From NCBI GenBank assembly GCA_958298945.1, contig OY282606.1, positions 91,705,696 through 91,769,695 on the forward strand: a stretch of DNA of 64,000 nt, written 5' to 3'. Each line of letters starts with the position of its first letter. The stretch's first letter is position 1. Below the pieces are notes generated by a model. It was not told where the DNA came from. It saw only the letters and a list, made by a program, of their open reading frames with translations, and made no database searches. Source of the stretch: Atherix ibis (taxonomy: Eukaryota > Arthropoda > Insecta > Diptera > Athericidae). Below, piece by piece: positions 42,601-54,815 of the stretch. The position numbers were made by a program, and so were the translations under genes.

Positions 42601-45600
42601 TTTTCAATTTTTCACGAAAATTCAACTTTTGTCAATCCACGATTTTTTTGGTCCAAACGATACAGAAACATTCAAAATGCGTAAATTGCTGAAAACTGCA
42701 TCGATTTTGACCGAAATTTGCGAAAAATATGCTTTTTTTTAAAAATGCAGTAAAATTGAAAATTTTCGCTTGGAGGAAGATTTTCAATTTTTCACGAAAA
42801 TTCAACTTTTGTCAATCCACGATTTTTTTTGGTCCAAACGATACAGAAACATTCAAAATGCGTAAATTGCTGAAAACTGCATCGATTTTGACCGAAATTT
42901 GCGAAAAATACGATTTTTTTTAAAATGCAGTAAAATTGAAAATTTTCGCTTGGAGGAAGATTTTCAATTTTTCACGAAAATTCAACTTTTGTCAATCCAC
43001 GATTTTTTTGGTCCAAACGATACAGAAACATTCAAAATGCGTAAATTGCTGAAAACTGCATCGATTTTGACCGAAATTTGCGAAAAATATGCTTTTTTTT
43101 AAAATGCAGTAAAATTGAAAATTTTCGCTTGGAGGAAGATTTTCAATTTTTCACGAAAATTCAACTTTTGTCAATCCACGATTTTTTTGGTCCAAACGAT
43201 ACAGAAACATTCAAAATGCGTAAATTGCTGAAAACTGCATCGATTTTGACCGAAATTTGCGAAAAATACGATTTTTTTTAAAATGCAGTAAAATTGAAAA
43301 TTTTCGCTTGGAGGAAGATTTTCAATTTTTCACGAAAATTCAACTTTTGTCAATCCACGATTTTTTTGGTCCAAAAAATACAGAAACATTCAAAATGCGT
43401 AAATTGCTGAAAACTGCATCGATTTTGACCGAAATTTGCGAAAAATATGCTTTTTTTTAAAATGCAGTAAAATTGAAAATTTTCGCTTGGAGGAAGATTT
43501 TCAATTTTTCACGAAAATTCAACTTTTGTCAATCCACGATTTTTTTGGTCCAAACGATACAGAAACATTCAAAATGCGTAAATTGCTGAAAACTGCATCG
43601 ATTTTGACCGAAATTTGCGAAAAATACGATTTTTTTAAAAATGCAGAAAAATTGAAAATTTTCGCTTGGAGGAAGATTTTCAATTTTTTACGAAAATTCA
43701 ATCCACGATTTTTTTGGTCCAAACGATACAGAAACATTCAAAATGCGTAAATTGCTGAAAACTGCATCGATTTTGACCGAAATTTGCGAAAAATACGATT
43801 TTTTTTTAAAATGCAGTAAAATTGAAAATTTCCACTTGGAGGAAGATTTTCAATTTTTCACGAAAATTCAACTTTTGTCAATCCACGGTTTTTTTGGTCC
43901 AAACGATACAGAAACATTCAAAATGCGTAAATTGCTGAAAACTGCATCGATTTTGACCGAAATTTGCGATAAATATGCTTTTTTTTTAAATGCAGTAAAA
44001 TTGAAAATTTTCGCTTGGAGGAAGATTTTCAATTTTTCACGAAAATTCAATCCACGATTTTTTTGGTCCAAACGATACAGAAACATTCAAAATGCGTAAA
44101 TTGCTGAAAACTGCATCGATTTTGACCGAAATTTGCGAAAAATATGCTTTTTTTTTAAATGCAGTAAAATTGAACATTTTCGCTTGGAGGAAGATTTTCA
44201 ATTTTTCACGAAAATTCAACTTTTGTCAATCCACGATTTTTTTGGTCCAAACGATACAGAAACATTCAAAATGCGTAAATTGCTGAAAACTGCATCGATT
44301 TTGACCGAAATTTGCGAAAAATATGCTTTTTTTTAAAATGCAGTAAAATTGAAAATTTTCGCTTGGAGGAAGATTTTCAATTTTTCACGAAAATTCAACT
44401 TTTGTCAATCCACGATTTTTTTGGTGCAAACGATACAGAAACATTCAAAATGCGTAAATTGCTGAAAACTGCATCGATTTTGACCGAAATTTGCGAAAAA
44501 GACGATTTTTTTTAAAATGCAGTAAAATTGAAAATTTCCACTTGGAGGAAGATTTTCAATTTTTCACGAAAATTCAACTTTTGTCAATCCACGATTTTTT
44601 TGGTCCAAACGATACAGAAACATTCAAAATGCGTAAATTGCTGAAAACTGCATCGATTTTGACCGAAATTTGCGAAAAATATGCTTTTTTTTAAAATGCA
44701 GTAAAATTGAAAATTTTCGCTTGGAGGAAGATTTTCAATTTTTCACGAAAATTCAACTTTTGTCAATTCACGATTTTTTTGGTGTAAACGATACAGAAAC
44801 ATTCAAAATGCGTAAATTGCTGAAAACTGCATCGATTTTGACCGAAATTTGCGAAAAATACGATTTTTTTTAAAATGCAGTAAAATTGAAAATTTTCGCT
44901 TGGAGGAAGATTTTCAATTTTTCACGAAAATTCAACTTTTGTCAATCCACGATTTTTTTGGTCCAAACGATACAGAAACATTCAAAATGCGTAAATTGCT
45001 GAAAACTGCATCGATTTTGACCGAAATTTGCGAAAAATACGATTTTTTTTAAAATGCAGTAAAATTGAAAATTTTCGCTTGGAGGAAGATTTTCAATTTT
45101 TCACGAAAATTCAACTTTTGTCAATCCACGATTTTTTTGGTCCAAACGATACAGAAACATTCAAAATGCGTAAATTGCTGAAAACTGCATCGATTTTGAC
45201 CGAAATTTGCGAAAAATATGCTTTTTTTTAAAATGCAGTAAAATTGAAAATTTTCGCTTGGAGGAAGATTTTCAATTTTTCACGAAAATTCAACTTTTGT
45301 CAATCCACGATTTTTTTGGTCCAAACGATACAGAAACATTCAAAATGCGTAAATTGCTGAAAGCTGCATCGATTTTGACCGAAATTTGCGAAAAATACAA
45401 TTTTTTTAAAAATGCAGTAAAATTGAAAATTTTCGCTTGGAGGAAGATTTTCAATTTTTTACGAAAATTCAATCCACGATTTTTTTGGTCCAAACGATAC
45501 AGAAACATTCAAAATGCGTAAATTGCTGAAAACTGCATCGATTTTGACCGAAATTTGCGAAAAATACAATTTTTTTAAAAATGCAGTAAAATTGAAAATT

Positions 45601-48600
45601 TTCGCTTGGAGGAAGATTTTCAATTTTTTACGAAAATTCAACTTTTGTCAATCCACGATTTTTTTGGTCCAAACGATACAGAAACATTCAAAATGCGTAA
45701 ATTGCTGAAAACTGCATCGATTTTGACCGAAATTTGCAAAAAATACGATTTTTTTAAAAATGCAGAAAAATTGAAAATTTTCGCTTGGAGGAAGATTTTC
45801 AATTTTTTACGAAAATTCAATCCACGATTTTTTTGGTCCAAACGATACAGAAACATTCAAAATGCGTAAATTGCTGAAAACTGCATCGATTTTGACCGAA
45901 ATTTGCGAAAAATATGCTTTTTTTTAAAATGCAGTAAAATTGAAAATTTTCGCTTGGAGGAATATTTTCAATTTTTCACGAAAATTCAACTTTTGTCAAT
46001 CCACGATTTTTTTGGTCCAAACGATACAGAAACATTCAAAATGCGTAAATTGCTGAAAACTGCATCGATTTTGACCGAAATTTGCGAAAAATACGATTTT
46101 TTTTTAAATGCAGTAAAATTGAAAATTTTCGCTTGGAGGAAGATTTTCAATTTTTCACGAAAATTCAACTTTTGTCAATCCACGGTTTTTTGGTCCAAAC
46201 GATACAGAAACATTCAAAATGCGTAAATTGCTGAAAACTGCATCGATTTTGACCGAAATTTGCGAAAAATATGCTTTTTTTTAAAATGCAGTAAAATTGA
46301 AAATTTTCGCTTGGAGGAAGATTTTCAATTTTTCACGAAAATTCAACTTTTGTCAATCCACAATTTTTTTGGTCCAAACGATACAGAAACATTCAAAATG
46401 CGTAAATTGCTGAAAACTGCATCGATTTTGACCGAAATTTGCGAAAAATACGATTTTTTTTAAAATGCAGTAAAATTGAAAATTTTCGCTTGGAGGAAGA
46501 TTTTCAATTTTTCACGAAAATTCAACTTTTGTCAATCCACGGTTTTTTTGGTCCAAACGATACAGAAACATTCAAAATGCGTAAATTGCTGAAAACTGCA
46601 TCGATTTTGACCGAAATTTGCGAAAAATATGCTTTTTTTTAAAATGCAGTAAAATTGAAAATTTTCGCTTGGAGGAAGATTTTCAATTTTTCACGAAAAT
46701 TCAACTTTTGTCAATCCACAATTTTTTTGGTCCAAACGATACAGAAACATTCAAAATGCGTAAATTGCTGAAAACTGCATCGATTTTGACCGAAATTTGC
46801 GAAAAATATGCTTTTTTTTAAAATGCAGTAAAATTGAAAATTTTCGCTTGGAGGAATATTTTCAATTTTTCACGAAAATTCAACTTTTGTCAATCCACGA
46901 TTTTTTTGGTCCAAACGATACAGAAACATTCAAAATGCGTAAATTGCTGAAAACTGCATCGATTTTGACCGAAATTTGCGAAAAATACGATTTTTTTTAA
47001 AATACAGTAAAATTGAAAATTTTCGCTTGGAGGAAGATTTTCAATTTTTCACGAAAATTCAACTTTTGTCAATCCACGATTTTTTTGGTCCAAACGATAC
47101 AGAAACATTCAAAATGCGTAAATTGCTGAAAACTGCATCGATTTTGACCGAAATTTGCGAAAAATATGCTTTTTTTTAAAATGCAGTAAAATTGAAAATT
47201 TTCGCTTGGAGGAAGATTTTCAATTTTTTACGAAAATTCAATCCACGGTTTTTTTGGTCCAAACGATACAGAAACATTCAAAATGCGTAAATTGCTGAAA
47301 ACTGCATCGATTTTGACCGAAATTTGCGAAAAATACAATTTTTTTAAAAATGCAGTAAAATTGAAAATTTTCGCTTGGAGGAAGATTTTCAATTTTTTAC
47401 GAAAATTCAATCCACGATTTTTTTGGTCCAAACGATACAGAAACATTCAAAATGCGTAAATTGCTGAAAACTGCATCGATTTTGACCGAAATTTGCGAAA
47501 AATACAATTTTTTTAAAAATGCAGTAAAATTGAAAATTTTCGCTTGGAGGAAGATTTTCAATTTTTTACGAAAATTCAATCCACGATTTTTTTGGTCCAA
47601 ACGATACAGAAACATTCAAAATGCGTAAATTGCTGAAAACTGCATCGATTTTGACCGAAATTTGCGAAAAATACAATTTTTTTAAAAATGCAGTAAAATT
47701 GAAAATTTTCGCTTGGAGGAAGATTTTCAATTTTTTACGAAAATTCAATCCACGATTTTTTTGGTCCAAAGAATACAGAAACATTCAAAATGCGTAAATT
47801 GCTGAAAACTGCATCGATTTTGACCGAAATTTGCGAAAAATACGATATTTTTTAAAATGCAGTAAAATTGAAAATTTTCGCTTGGAGGAAGATTTTCAAT
47901 TTTTTACGAAAATTCAACTTTTGTCAATCCACGATTTTTTTGGTCCAAACGATACAGAAACATTCAAAATGCGTAAATTGCTGAAAACTGCATCGATTTT
48001 GACCGAAATTTGCGAAAAATATGCTTTTTTTTAAAATGCAGTAAAATTGAAAATTTTCGCTTGGAGGAAGATTTTCAATTTTTCACGAAAATTCAACTTT
48101 TGTCAATCCACGATTTTTTTGGTCCAAACGATACAGAAACATTCAAAATGCGTAAATTGCTGAAAACTGCATCGATTTTGACCGAAATTTGCGAAAAATA
48201 CAATTTTTTTAAAAATGCAGTAAAATTGAAAATTTTCGCTTGGAGGAAGATTTTCAATTTTTCACGAAAATTCAATCCACGATTTTTTTGGTCCAAACGA
48301 TACAGAAACATTCAAAATGCGTAAATTGCTGAAAACTGCATCGATTTTGACCGAAATTTGCGAAAAATACAATTTTTTTAAAAATGCAGTAAAATTGAAA
48401 ATTTTCGCTTGGAGGAAGATTTTCAATTTTTTACGAAAATTCAATCCACGATTTTTTTGGTCCAAACGATACAGAAACATTCAAAATGCGTAAATTGCTG
48501 AAAACTGCATCGATTTTGACCGAAATTTGCGAAAAATACGATATTTTTTAAAATGCAGTAAAATTGAAAATTTTCGCTTGGAGGAAGATTTTCAATTCAA
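36700..48600 (+). repeat. 169-bp deletion monomers and local higher-order blocks
   Basis: A monomer class lacking 10 bp reads ATTCAATCCACG instead of ATTCAACTTTTGTCAATCC and has TTTTTTACG for TTTTTCACG. It gives a 169-bp period, for example at 47228, 47397 and 47566. It is found only in the right part of the array. A block at 41485-42147 recurs at 45207-45869 (+3722). A three-monomer unit with CTTTTGCCAATCC and ATACAAAAAC recurs near 40051, 40588 and 41126 (+537/538). Confidence 0.85.
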
Positions 48601-49214
48601 CTTTTGTCAATCCACGATTTTTTTGGTCCAAACGATACAGAAACATTCAAAATGCGTAAATTGCTGAAAACTGCATCGATTTTGACCGAAATTTGCGAAA
48701 AATATGCTTTTTTTTAAAATGCAGTAAAATTGAAAATTTTCGCTTGGAGGAAGATTTTCAATTTTTCACGAAAATTCAACTTTTGTGAATTCACGATTTT
48801 TTTGGTGTAAACGATACAGAAACATTCAAAATGCGTAAATTGCTAAAAACTGCATCGATTGTGACCGAAATTTGCGAAAAATATGCTTTTTTTAAAATGC
48901 AGTAAAATTGAAAATTTTCGCTTGGAGGAAGATTTTCAATTTTTCACTAAAATTCAACTTTTGTCAATCCACGATTTTTTTGGTCCAAACGATACAGAAA
49001 CATTCAAAATGCGTAAATTGCTGAAAACTACATCGATTTTGAGCGAAATTTGCGAAAAATACGAATTTTTTAAAAATGCAGTAAAATTGAAAATTTTTGC
49101 TTGGAGGAAGATTTTCAATTTTTCACGAAAATTCAACTTTTGTCTATCCACGATTTTGTTGGTCCAAACGATACAGAAACATTCAAAATGCGTAAATTGC
49201 TGAAAACTGCATCG

Positions 49215-51234
49215 ATTTATAACTTGAAGAAAGAACCAGGCCTTTCCGAAGAACAATTAGATAACAAACAGGAATCTACACTAATAGTAATCATGTTACG
49301 CAGTATTCGTCAATCAGCAATCGGAGAAGCTCCAGTAGGACGAACTAGTAGCAAAAAATTAAAACTCTCTGCCAAGGAAAATAAGCACGTGCAAGATGAT
49401 AAAATCAAATTAACGAAACATTTTATTGTTACACTTCCAGCGCTGCTCGAAAAATATCAAGCTGATGCTGAAAAACTAACTAATCGCTTATCCATTTCTC
49501 AATATTTCGACTTAGATATTTATACGACATCGCATCAAGAAGCTAATTGGCAATCTTTATTAGACAAAATGGCGCATATAATGTCTATACATACTGATCG
49601 CGATGTTCTTGAGACTTGTGCTAAGACACTTGAATATTTATGTTGGGAAGGAAGTGCTACATATACCCGATGTGATGTAGCTAGATCTAATATAATTGAT
49701 CAGTGTGTCAATCGGTACAAAATAGCAATAGACCATTGGAGAAATTTGATTGCAGGTTTAAAAAATTAAACTAATCTGATAAATATTGCAATAATATCGT
49801 TTATAAATGTTTTAGGAGAACATACACCAAACGAAGACGATATTTATAATGTAATAATATCATTAAAAAATGTGTCAATTCTTTATTCATGTCATAATCT
49901 AAATCCTTGGAATATATTTGATTCACTATATCAAGATATAGAAGAATGTCAGTCGCGATCAACTAATGAAAGAGGGATTCCTAATGAAGCCCTAGTGTAT
50001 TGTATTGAAACGTGCTTCTTTTCAATAAACTGGGGTCTTTTTCATATTGAAAATAATTGTGAAGCTTCTTCTTTAGAAGATTCCGTACATGAATTACGAC
50101 AGAACTTACATAAGTACATTAAATCATGTTGTGAATTAGTTCGCGATGGTCGTACACAACAAATTCAGGAGGCGGTAAATAAAATCGAGCGTGGTAAAAA
50201 CTTGTTCGTAATTAATTTTCTTTTTCAAGGCTTACATGTCTATATGCGATTTGTTGATAATTTTTTCTGATCAACTATCATCAAACGATAATTCTTTTGT
50301 TAAACAATTAGAATACAAATCAAATGAAGAAATACAATTTGCCCTCAATGAATTCATTCAGCAATACGTATTTACATTGCAAAATAAAGTTAAAAAAACT
50401 ATTTTAATTGGTATTTTAAATCTTCTAGAGGGACATGATGAATTAAGAATAGAAGGTTTACATAAAAAAGGAATTATCTATCAGCCTATTGTAAATTGAT
50501 TGTTTATAATATTATACCTACAAAGGCGGCAGCTGATGTATTTAAGCACTATTTAAGGGTAATTTTATTTGCTACTTGTTTTGATTATTTTAATATATTT
50601 TCTATATAATCCAGTGCTACAATGAGTATGGTGATATTATTAAAACTACACTTGGTAAAGCGCGGGAAAATAATAAAGTCAATTGTGCAATGACGCTGTG
50701 CTTGAGTTTAGTGAGCGTTTTTAAAGAAATCCAGGAAAATTCTGATAATACGAGTAATAGTGTTACTATTGTGATAATAAAATCGTCAAAAGAGTTTTTG
50801 GATTTAAAAGAATTAGCAAAACGGTTCGCTTTATCATTTGGCTTAGATGCGATCAAGAATCGTGAAGCAATTACGGCTCTGCATAGAGCGGGTATATTAT
50901 GTGCTGTATCCGATATTCCAGATGATCCACTTGCAGCACCATCTCGATTACCCTTTTTAGAAATAATTATGGAATTTACTAATAAATTACTGAAGCAGGA
51001 TAAAAAAGTTGTGCTAAATTTTCTGGATCGGCGAATATCTCCTGGAATGCCATCAGGTAAAAATGAAGAATGGCAACCGCTGATTTCCTATGGGAATTCT
51101 TTGCTTCACGGTGAAACAGATCAACCTACAGTAGCTTCAAAGAGAACATGTAAAATAAGAAATAACATCCAATGGATGACGATGACGAGGAAGATGACGA
51201 TGATGATCAAAACGATCCAGACTTTAGAGGATAA
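49215..51234 (+). pseudogene. SA pseudogene: truncated, broken copy of the SA 3' half
   Basis: The sequence begins at a satellite junction (ATCGATTTATAACTTGAAG) and follows SA exon 8 (second half) through exon 13. Defects by comparison with 11297-13385: the exon-10 donor GT has become TT near 50391; the next intron is shortened by 28 bp; one base is lost in CATAAAAAAGG near 50466, a frameshift; 18 bp are inserted near 50745; and about 20 bp of coding sequence (the Arg-rich AYARRRR part) is deleted near 51147, with the last intron reduced to a small inverted piece. Missense changes are frequent in the first 550 bp (for example QQEANL to HQEANW-type changes). There is no promoter or 5' half. 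It cannot make functional SA. Confidence 0.93.
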
Positions 51235-52697
51235 ATATTTCTATTTGCCATTTTTAATGTTGTGTTCGAACATGTAAATAAATTATATTAAATAAAATTT
51301 AATTCCATTCTTTTAATATACAATTATCATTGGTAATAGTGTTAAATAAACATTATTTTTATATACATAGCTATGATTATATGATCTTGGTTTATGTTTC
51401 TATTGTAACGAGAGGCTGCAATGAATTTAATTTGTATGTATGTACCAAGGAATTGGTTAAAGGTACAACAGTTGTGGTATGTTTATTTGATAAAGATGCT
51501 TTGTCAAATTACGTGGAAGTTCTTGGATTTCTTTGTATCTGGATATGGATAAGAAGTCAATACTAGTAATTTACTGGCTTATGCGTTTGCACTTCGAATA
51601 TTTATATTCTATAATGAAAAGAAATTAATTTAATTAAAACTGCATTAAATTACAGTGCATTTTTATTTTATTTTATTTATTCTCATTAGTTGTTAGTTTT
51701 TTTTTGCAATATATAGTTCGTATTATACATTACTATATATTAAAAATTAATATATTGTTTTTATTATTATTATTCTATTATAAGTATTTTTATTATCATT
51801 ATTATCTTAGCTCACACATATACAATACTTCAATACTATTTATATACTGTCAATTTATTTTATTCCATAATTAATTTTTTTTTTATTTATTTAAATATAA
51901 TAACTGGTTATTTATCATTGTTTTATTTATTTTCAATAGTAATTATATATGTATGTATATATATACATTTTTTATATATATATGTATACAGCAAAAAACA
52001 AATAATATATTATAATAATAATAACTAATTAATAACTAAGATAATCTTATTAATTTAAATATATAAATGTATTTCGTTTTTAATATATCTTTATATATGT
52101 ATGTGTATATTATATTATTTTTTATAAGTATTATTATCTTTATTATTATATTATTCGATCATAAATACAGTTTGATAGTTTTATTTTCTATACATTTTTA
52201 TAAATTAAATTCATGAATATTCTTTTAAAGATGTTAATTTCAATCTAATCAAATTCTTCAAATTCATTGTCATTTATGAATGTATATATGGATGTTTATA
52301 TGTATATAATATAAAAGAAACATTTCGCTGGAAAAATACTTCTTAATATTCTCCATTTTTTTAATTTTCTTCCAAATAGTTTAATGCGTTCTTTTCTATC
52401 TTTTAGTATTTCTGTTATTGTTCCCTACTTTTTAATTTTTCAACTTGCATTAAACACGTCTGAAGGATTTTACACAATTAAATCAAAGAGAAACAATCCT
52501 GAAATGTTTTTTTTTTCATATTCAATTAAAATATGGGTTAAGATTTCCTTCTGTTTGATTTAATTTGATTATTTCCTTAGTACAAGTAACTTCAATTTGC
52601 AACAATTAAAAAACTGAATAACGGAATAAGTGAATATATATTTTTGTATACTTTAGCTTTTTTTCCCTATCAGAATTTTTTTTTGCGTTTCGAATAC
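49215..52697 (+). repeat. right copy of the SA 3' segmental duplication
   Basis: The segment matches 11297-14122 in the same orientation. It keeps the downstream flank that leads towards the n-Syb gene, including about 750 bp (51890-52640) missing from the left copy. Its right edge is GCGTTTCGAATAC at about 52697. Confidence 0.9.
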
Positions 52698-54272
52698 ACC
52701 TTATATAGCTTATTTGAACCATTTTAACTGGTAACGTTTTGCAAGTAACATAATTAAAATTAAATAAACCTTTTTTTTATATAAATTAAAATTACTTTAG
52801 AAAATAAAGATATACCCATTTGTTTTTATTATTAAATATTATTAGATTATTGTACTCAATAATGATTTATTCAATTGTTTTTTTTTTTGGTCATATATAT
52901 ATGTTTAATATGGTAAAATGATGTATAATCCAGAAATTATTTGAAAATATTTTCATCATTAAATTTTAATGCGCATACAGCTTCCCTATATATTTTAGAT
53001 ATTTTGTTATTACTTTACAAATTGAAATTCACATAAATTATATTAATATAGACATATACTTATGGATATGATTACATCACGAAAATGAGAAATAAAATCA
53101 ACCATTATATTATAATTACTAATTTTAATTTGATTTTAGTTTATATTTTAAATATTCAGTATTGAATTGCAGAAAATCGCTGTATCTGTAAATATCCATT
53201 ACAGATGCTTTAGAATTTTAAATTTCAGAATTAATTTTTAAATTTTTGGGAAGACATATGTGTATATACACGTATGTTTAAGAATATATATATATATTTC
53301 ATTTCCTTATAACTTTTTGATAAACGTCTTTTGGGCATAATTTTCAAATATTTTAAAAAAAGGGCATAATTTTCAATATTATAAATTATATTATGACAAT
53401 CCTATATATAATAGCATAAAGTACATACCCTTATTCTATTTTTTTTAATCGCTTCACTTTCTGCAAATTATCTAAATATATAATAATTTTTCTTTGTTTG
53501 GATAGGAAATAATATTATTTAATTGATATGAAAATAAAAAGTTGATAGAAAAATAAATTGTAATTTTTCGGTGTAACTTTATTTTAATTTTTTTTGCGAA
53601 TAATATTAAAATATGTATATAATGCATCTAAAATTTAAAAAAAAATATAACGAAAAATTGTTGCTTTATTAAATAAACAATTAAGATAGTTAACAATAAA
53701 TATTGAAACAAATATATATATTTTTTAACAATTATTTTATATACTACATTCCAGTTATATTATTTTCTAAAAAAAAAACAACTCCACTAATATAAAATTA
53801 ATGCCTTCCATTAGGTTTTTATGATTTTTTTAAGCACCTACACTTGAATATCTGTTTTTTTCCTTCGAAATTGTATCAAACATCAAAATTATTATTAAAG
53901 AAATTAAAATTTTATTTACATGTATAATTTTTGTATTTTTTTGTCTCAAATTAAATTTAAATTTTCAAAAATTGCTGAAATAATTGTTTAATTTTAAAAA
54001 AAATATATTTTGAAAATATTATATATTATTATATGTGTTCTACCTAATAGTTATAATATAATTGAAAAGTTGAAAAATTATTTAAAGCTAACTTCGATTT
54101 CGAGAATTGCAAAAAAATTAATACATTTTATTTTTTATTAATGTTTCTATATGTATTTATATTTTATTTAATTTATTTTTCATCTATATTTTATTTAATT
54201 ATTCTTTAATTTTTTCTTCTTCAAATAAATAAATTAATAACAATAATTGTAATAGTAATTAAATATTGTATA
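51268..54272. other. AT-rich spacer between the SA copy and n-Syb
   Basis: No gene seen. The first part is duplicated SA flank. 51950-52330 has TATG/TA microsatellite stretches. The rest is low-complexity AT with long T runs. A TTTATT (minus-strand AATAAA) at about 54190-54195 lies about 120 nt past the n-Syb stop and may be part of its 3' end. Confidence 0.6.
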
Positions 54273-54815
54273 TTAAATTATTAATTCAAAAGCTGTTAAA
54301 AATTTTCATAAATTATACAGCTAGATGATGAGATGAAGAGTCGTCGGGAACGAGAGCAGCAGGTGCTGCTTGAGGTGGACCTTGAGGAACAACAGCTCCA
54401 GCATTTGGTGCCATAATCACTTGAGGGGCGACTGCGGTATTATTATCAGCTGGCATGAACTTAGCTAAATAGTGGTAATGTTTCATTTAAAAGAAAAAAA
54501 AACATTATTTTTATTTGATTTTATTTAGTATTCTCTTATATATTATTAAAAAAACTGCATAAAAATAATTTAGCATCTAAATATAAAACTTTATTTACTG
54601 TAATAGATCATACGATATTATATTATTTACGTATTCATATGTATTTATGAAATTATTTTATCTACAACACATCGACACAGTGGTAAAGGCAACCAATCAA
54701 TTAAAATTAGATTGGATTTTTATCTTTAATTATTTACTTAAATATAGCAAGCCATATTTTTTTTAAATATTATACGTATAATTTTTACATGTTATGATAA
54801 AGTAAAATGGTATGT
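54273..54815 (-). repeat. native copy of the inverted n-Syb 3' duplication
   Basis: Reverse-complement partner of 14620-15157. It contains the genuine n-Syb terminal exon with the end of its intron. Homology stops at TTAAATTATTAATTC on the low side and at GTAAAATGGTATG on the high side. Confidence 0.93.

Larger units (their letters stand above)
15361..49219 (+). repeat. 179-bp satellite array, about 34 kb
   Basis: Head-to-tail monomers with a basic period of 179 bp, for example identical landmarks at 17109, 17288, 17467, 17646 and 17825. About 190 units fit the visible length; the true number is unknown because of an N gap. Each monomer contains ATTTTCGCTTGGAGGAAG, a CACGAAAATTCAAC block, a GGTCCAAACGATACAG block and GATTTTGACCGAAATTTGCG, and is rich in A and T runs. 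Monomers at both ends (15361-15500, and 48780-49219) are the most diverged, as expected for an array homogenised internally by unequal exchange. Length variants of 168-169, 178 and 180 bp occur. Apparent open frames are by-products of the repeat. Confidence 0.98.

Noticed and set aside
15361..49219. Dozens of 60-230-codon open frames, many starting MRKIRFF or MRKICFF
   Set aside because: They repeat every 179 bp in step with the satellite, shift frame between units and occur on both strands; they are products of the repeat, not genes.
15361..49219. CRISPR-like array
   Set aside because: There are no unique spacers: whole 179-bp units are nearly identical. The setting is eukaryotic.
51330..51566. 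78-codon open frame after the SA copy (contains CLFDKDALSNYVEVLGF)
   Set aside because: The equivalent left-copy stretch (13540-13720) has indels and stops, and it lies in SA downstream flank; probably chance.
49215..52697. Right SA copy as simply the other haplotype left in the assembly
   Set aside because: It is broken by a donor loss, frameshift, deletion and inversion in an essential gene. Not fully excluded without read depth.
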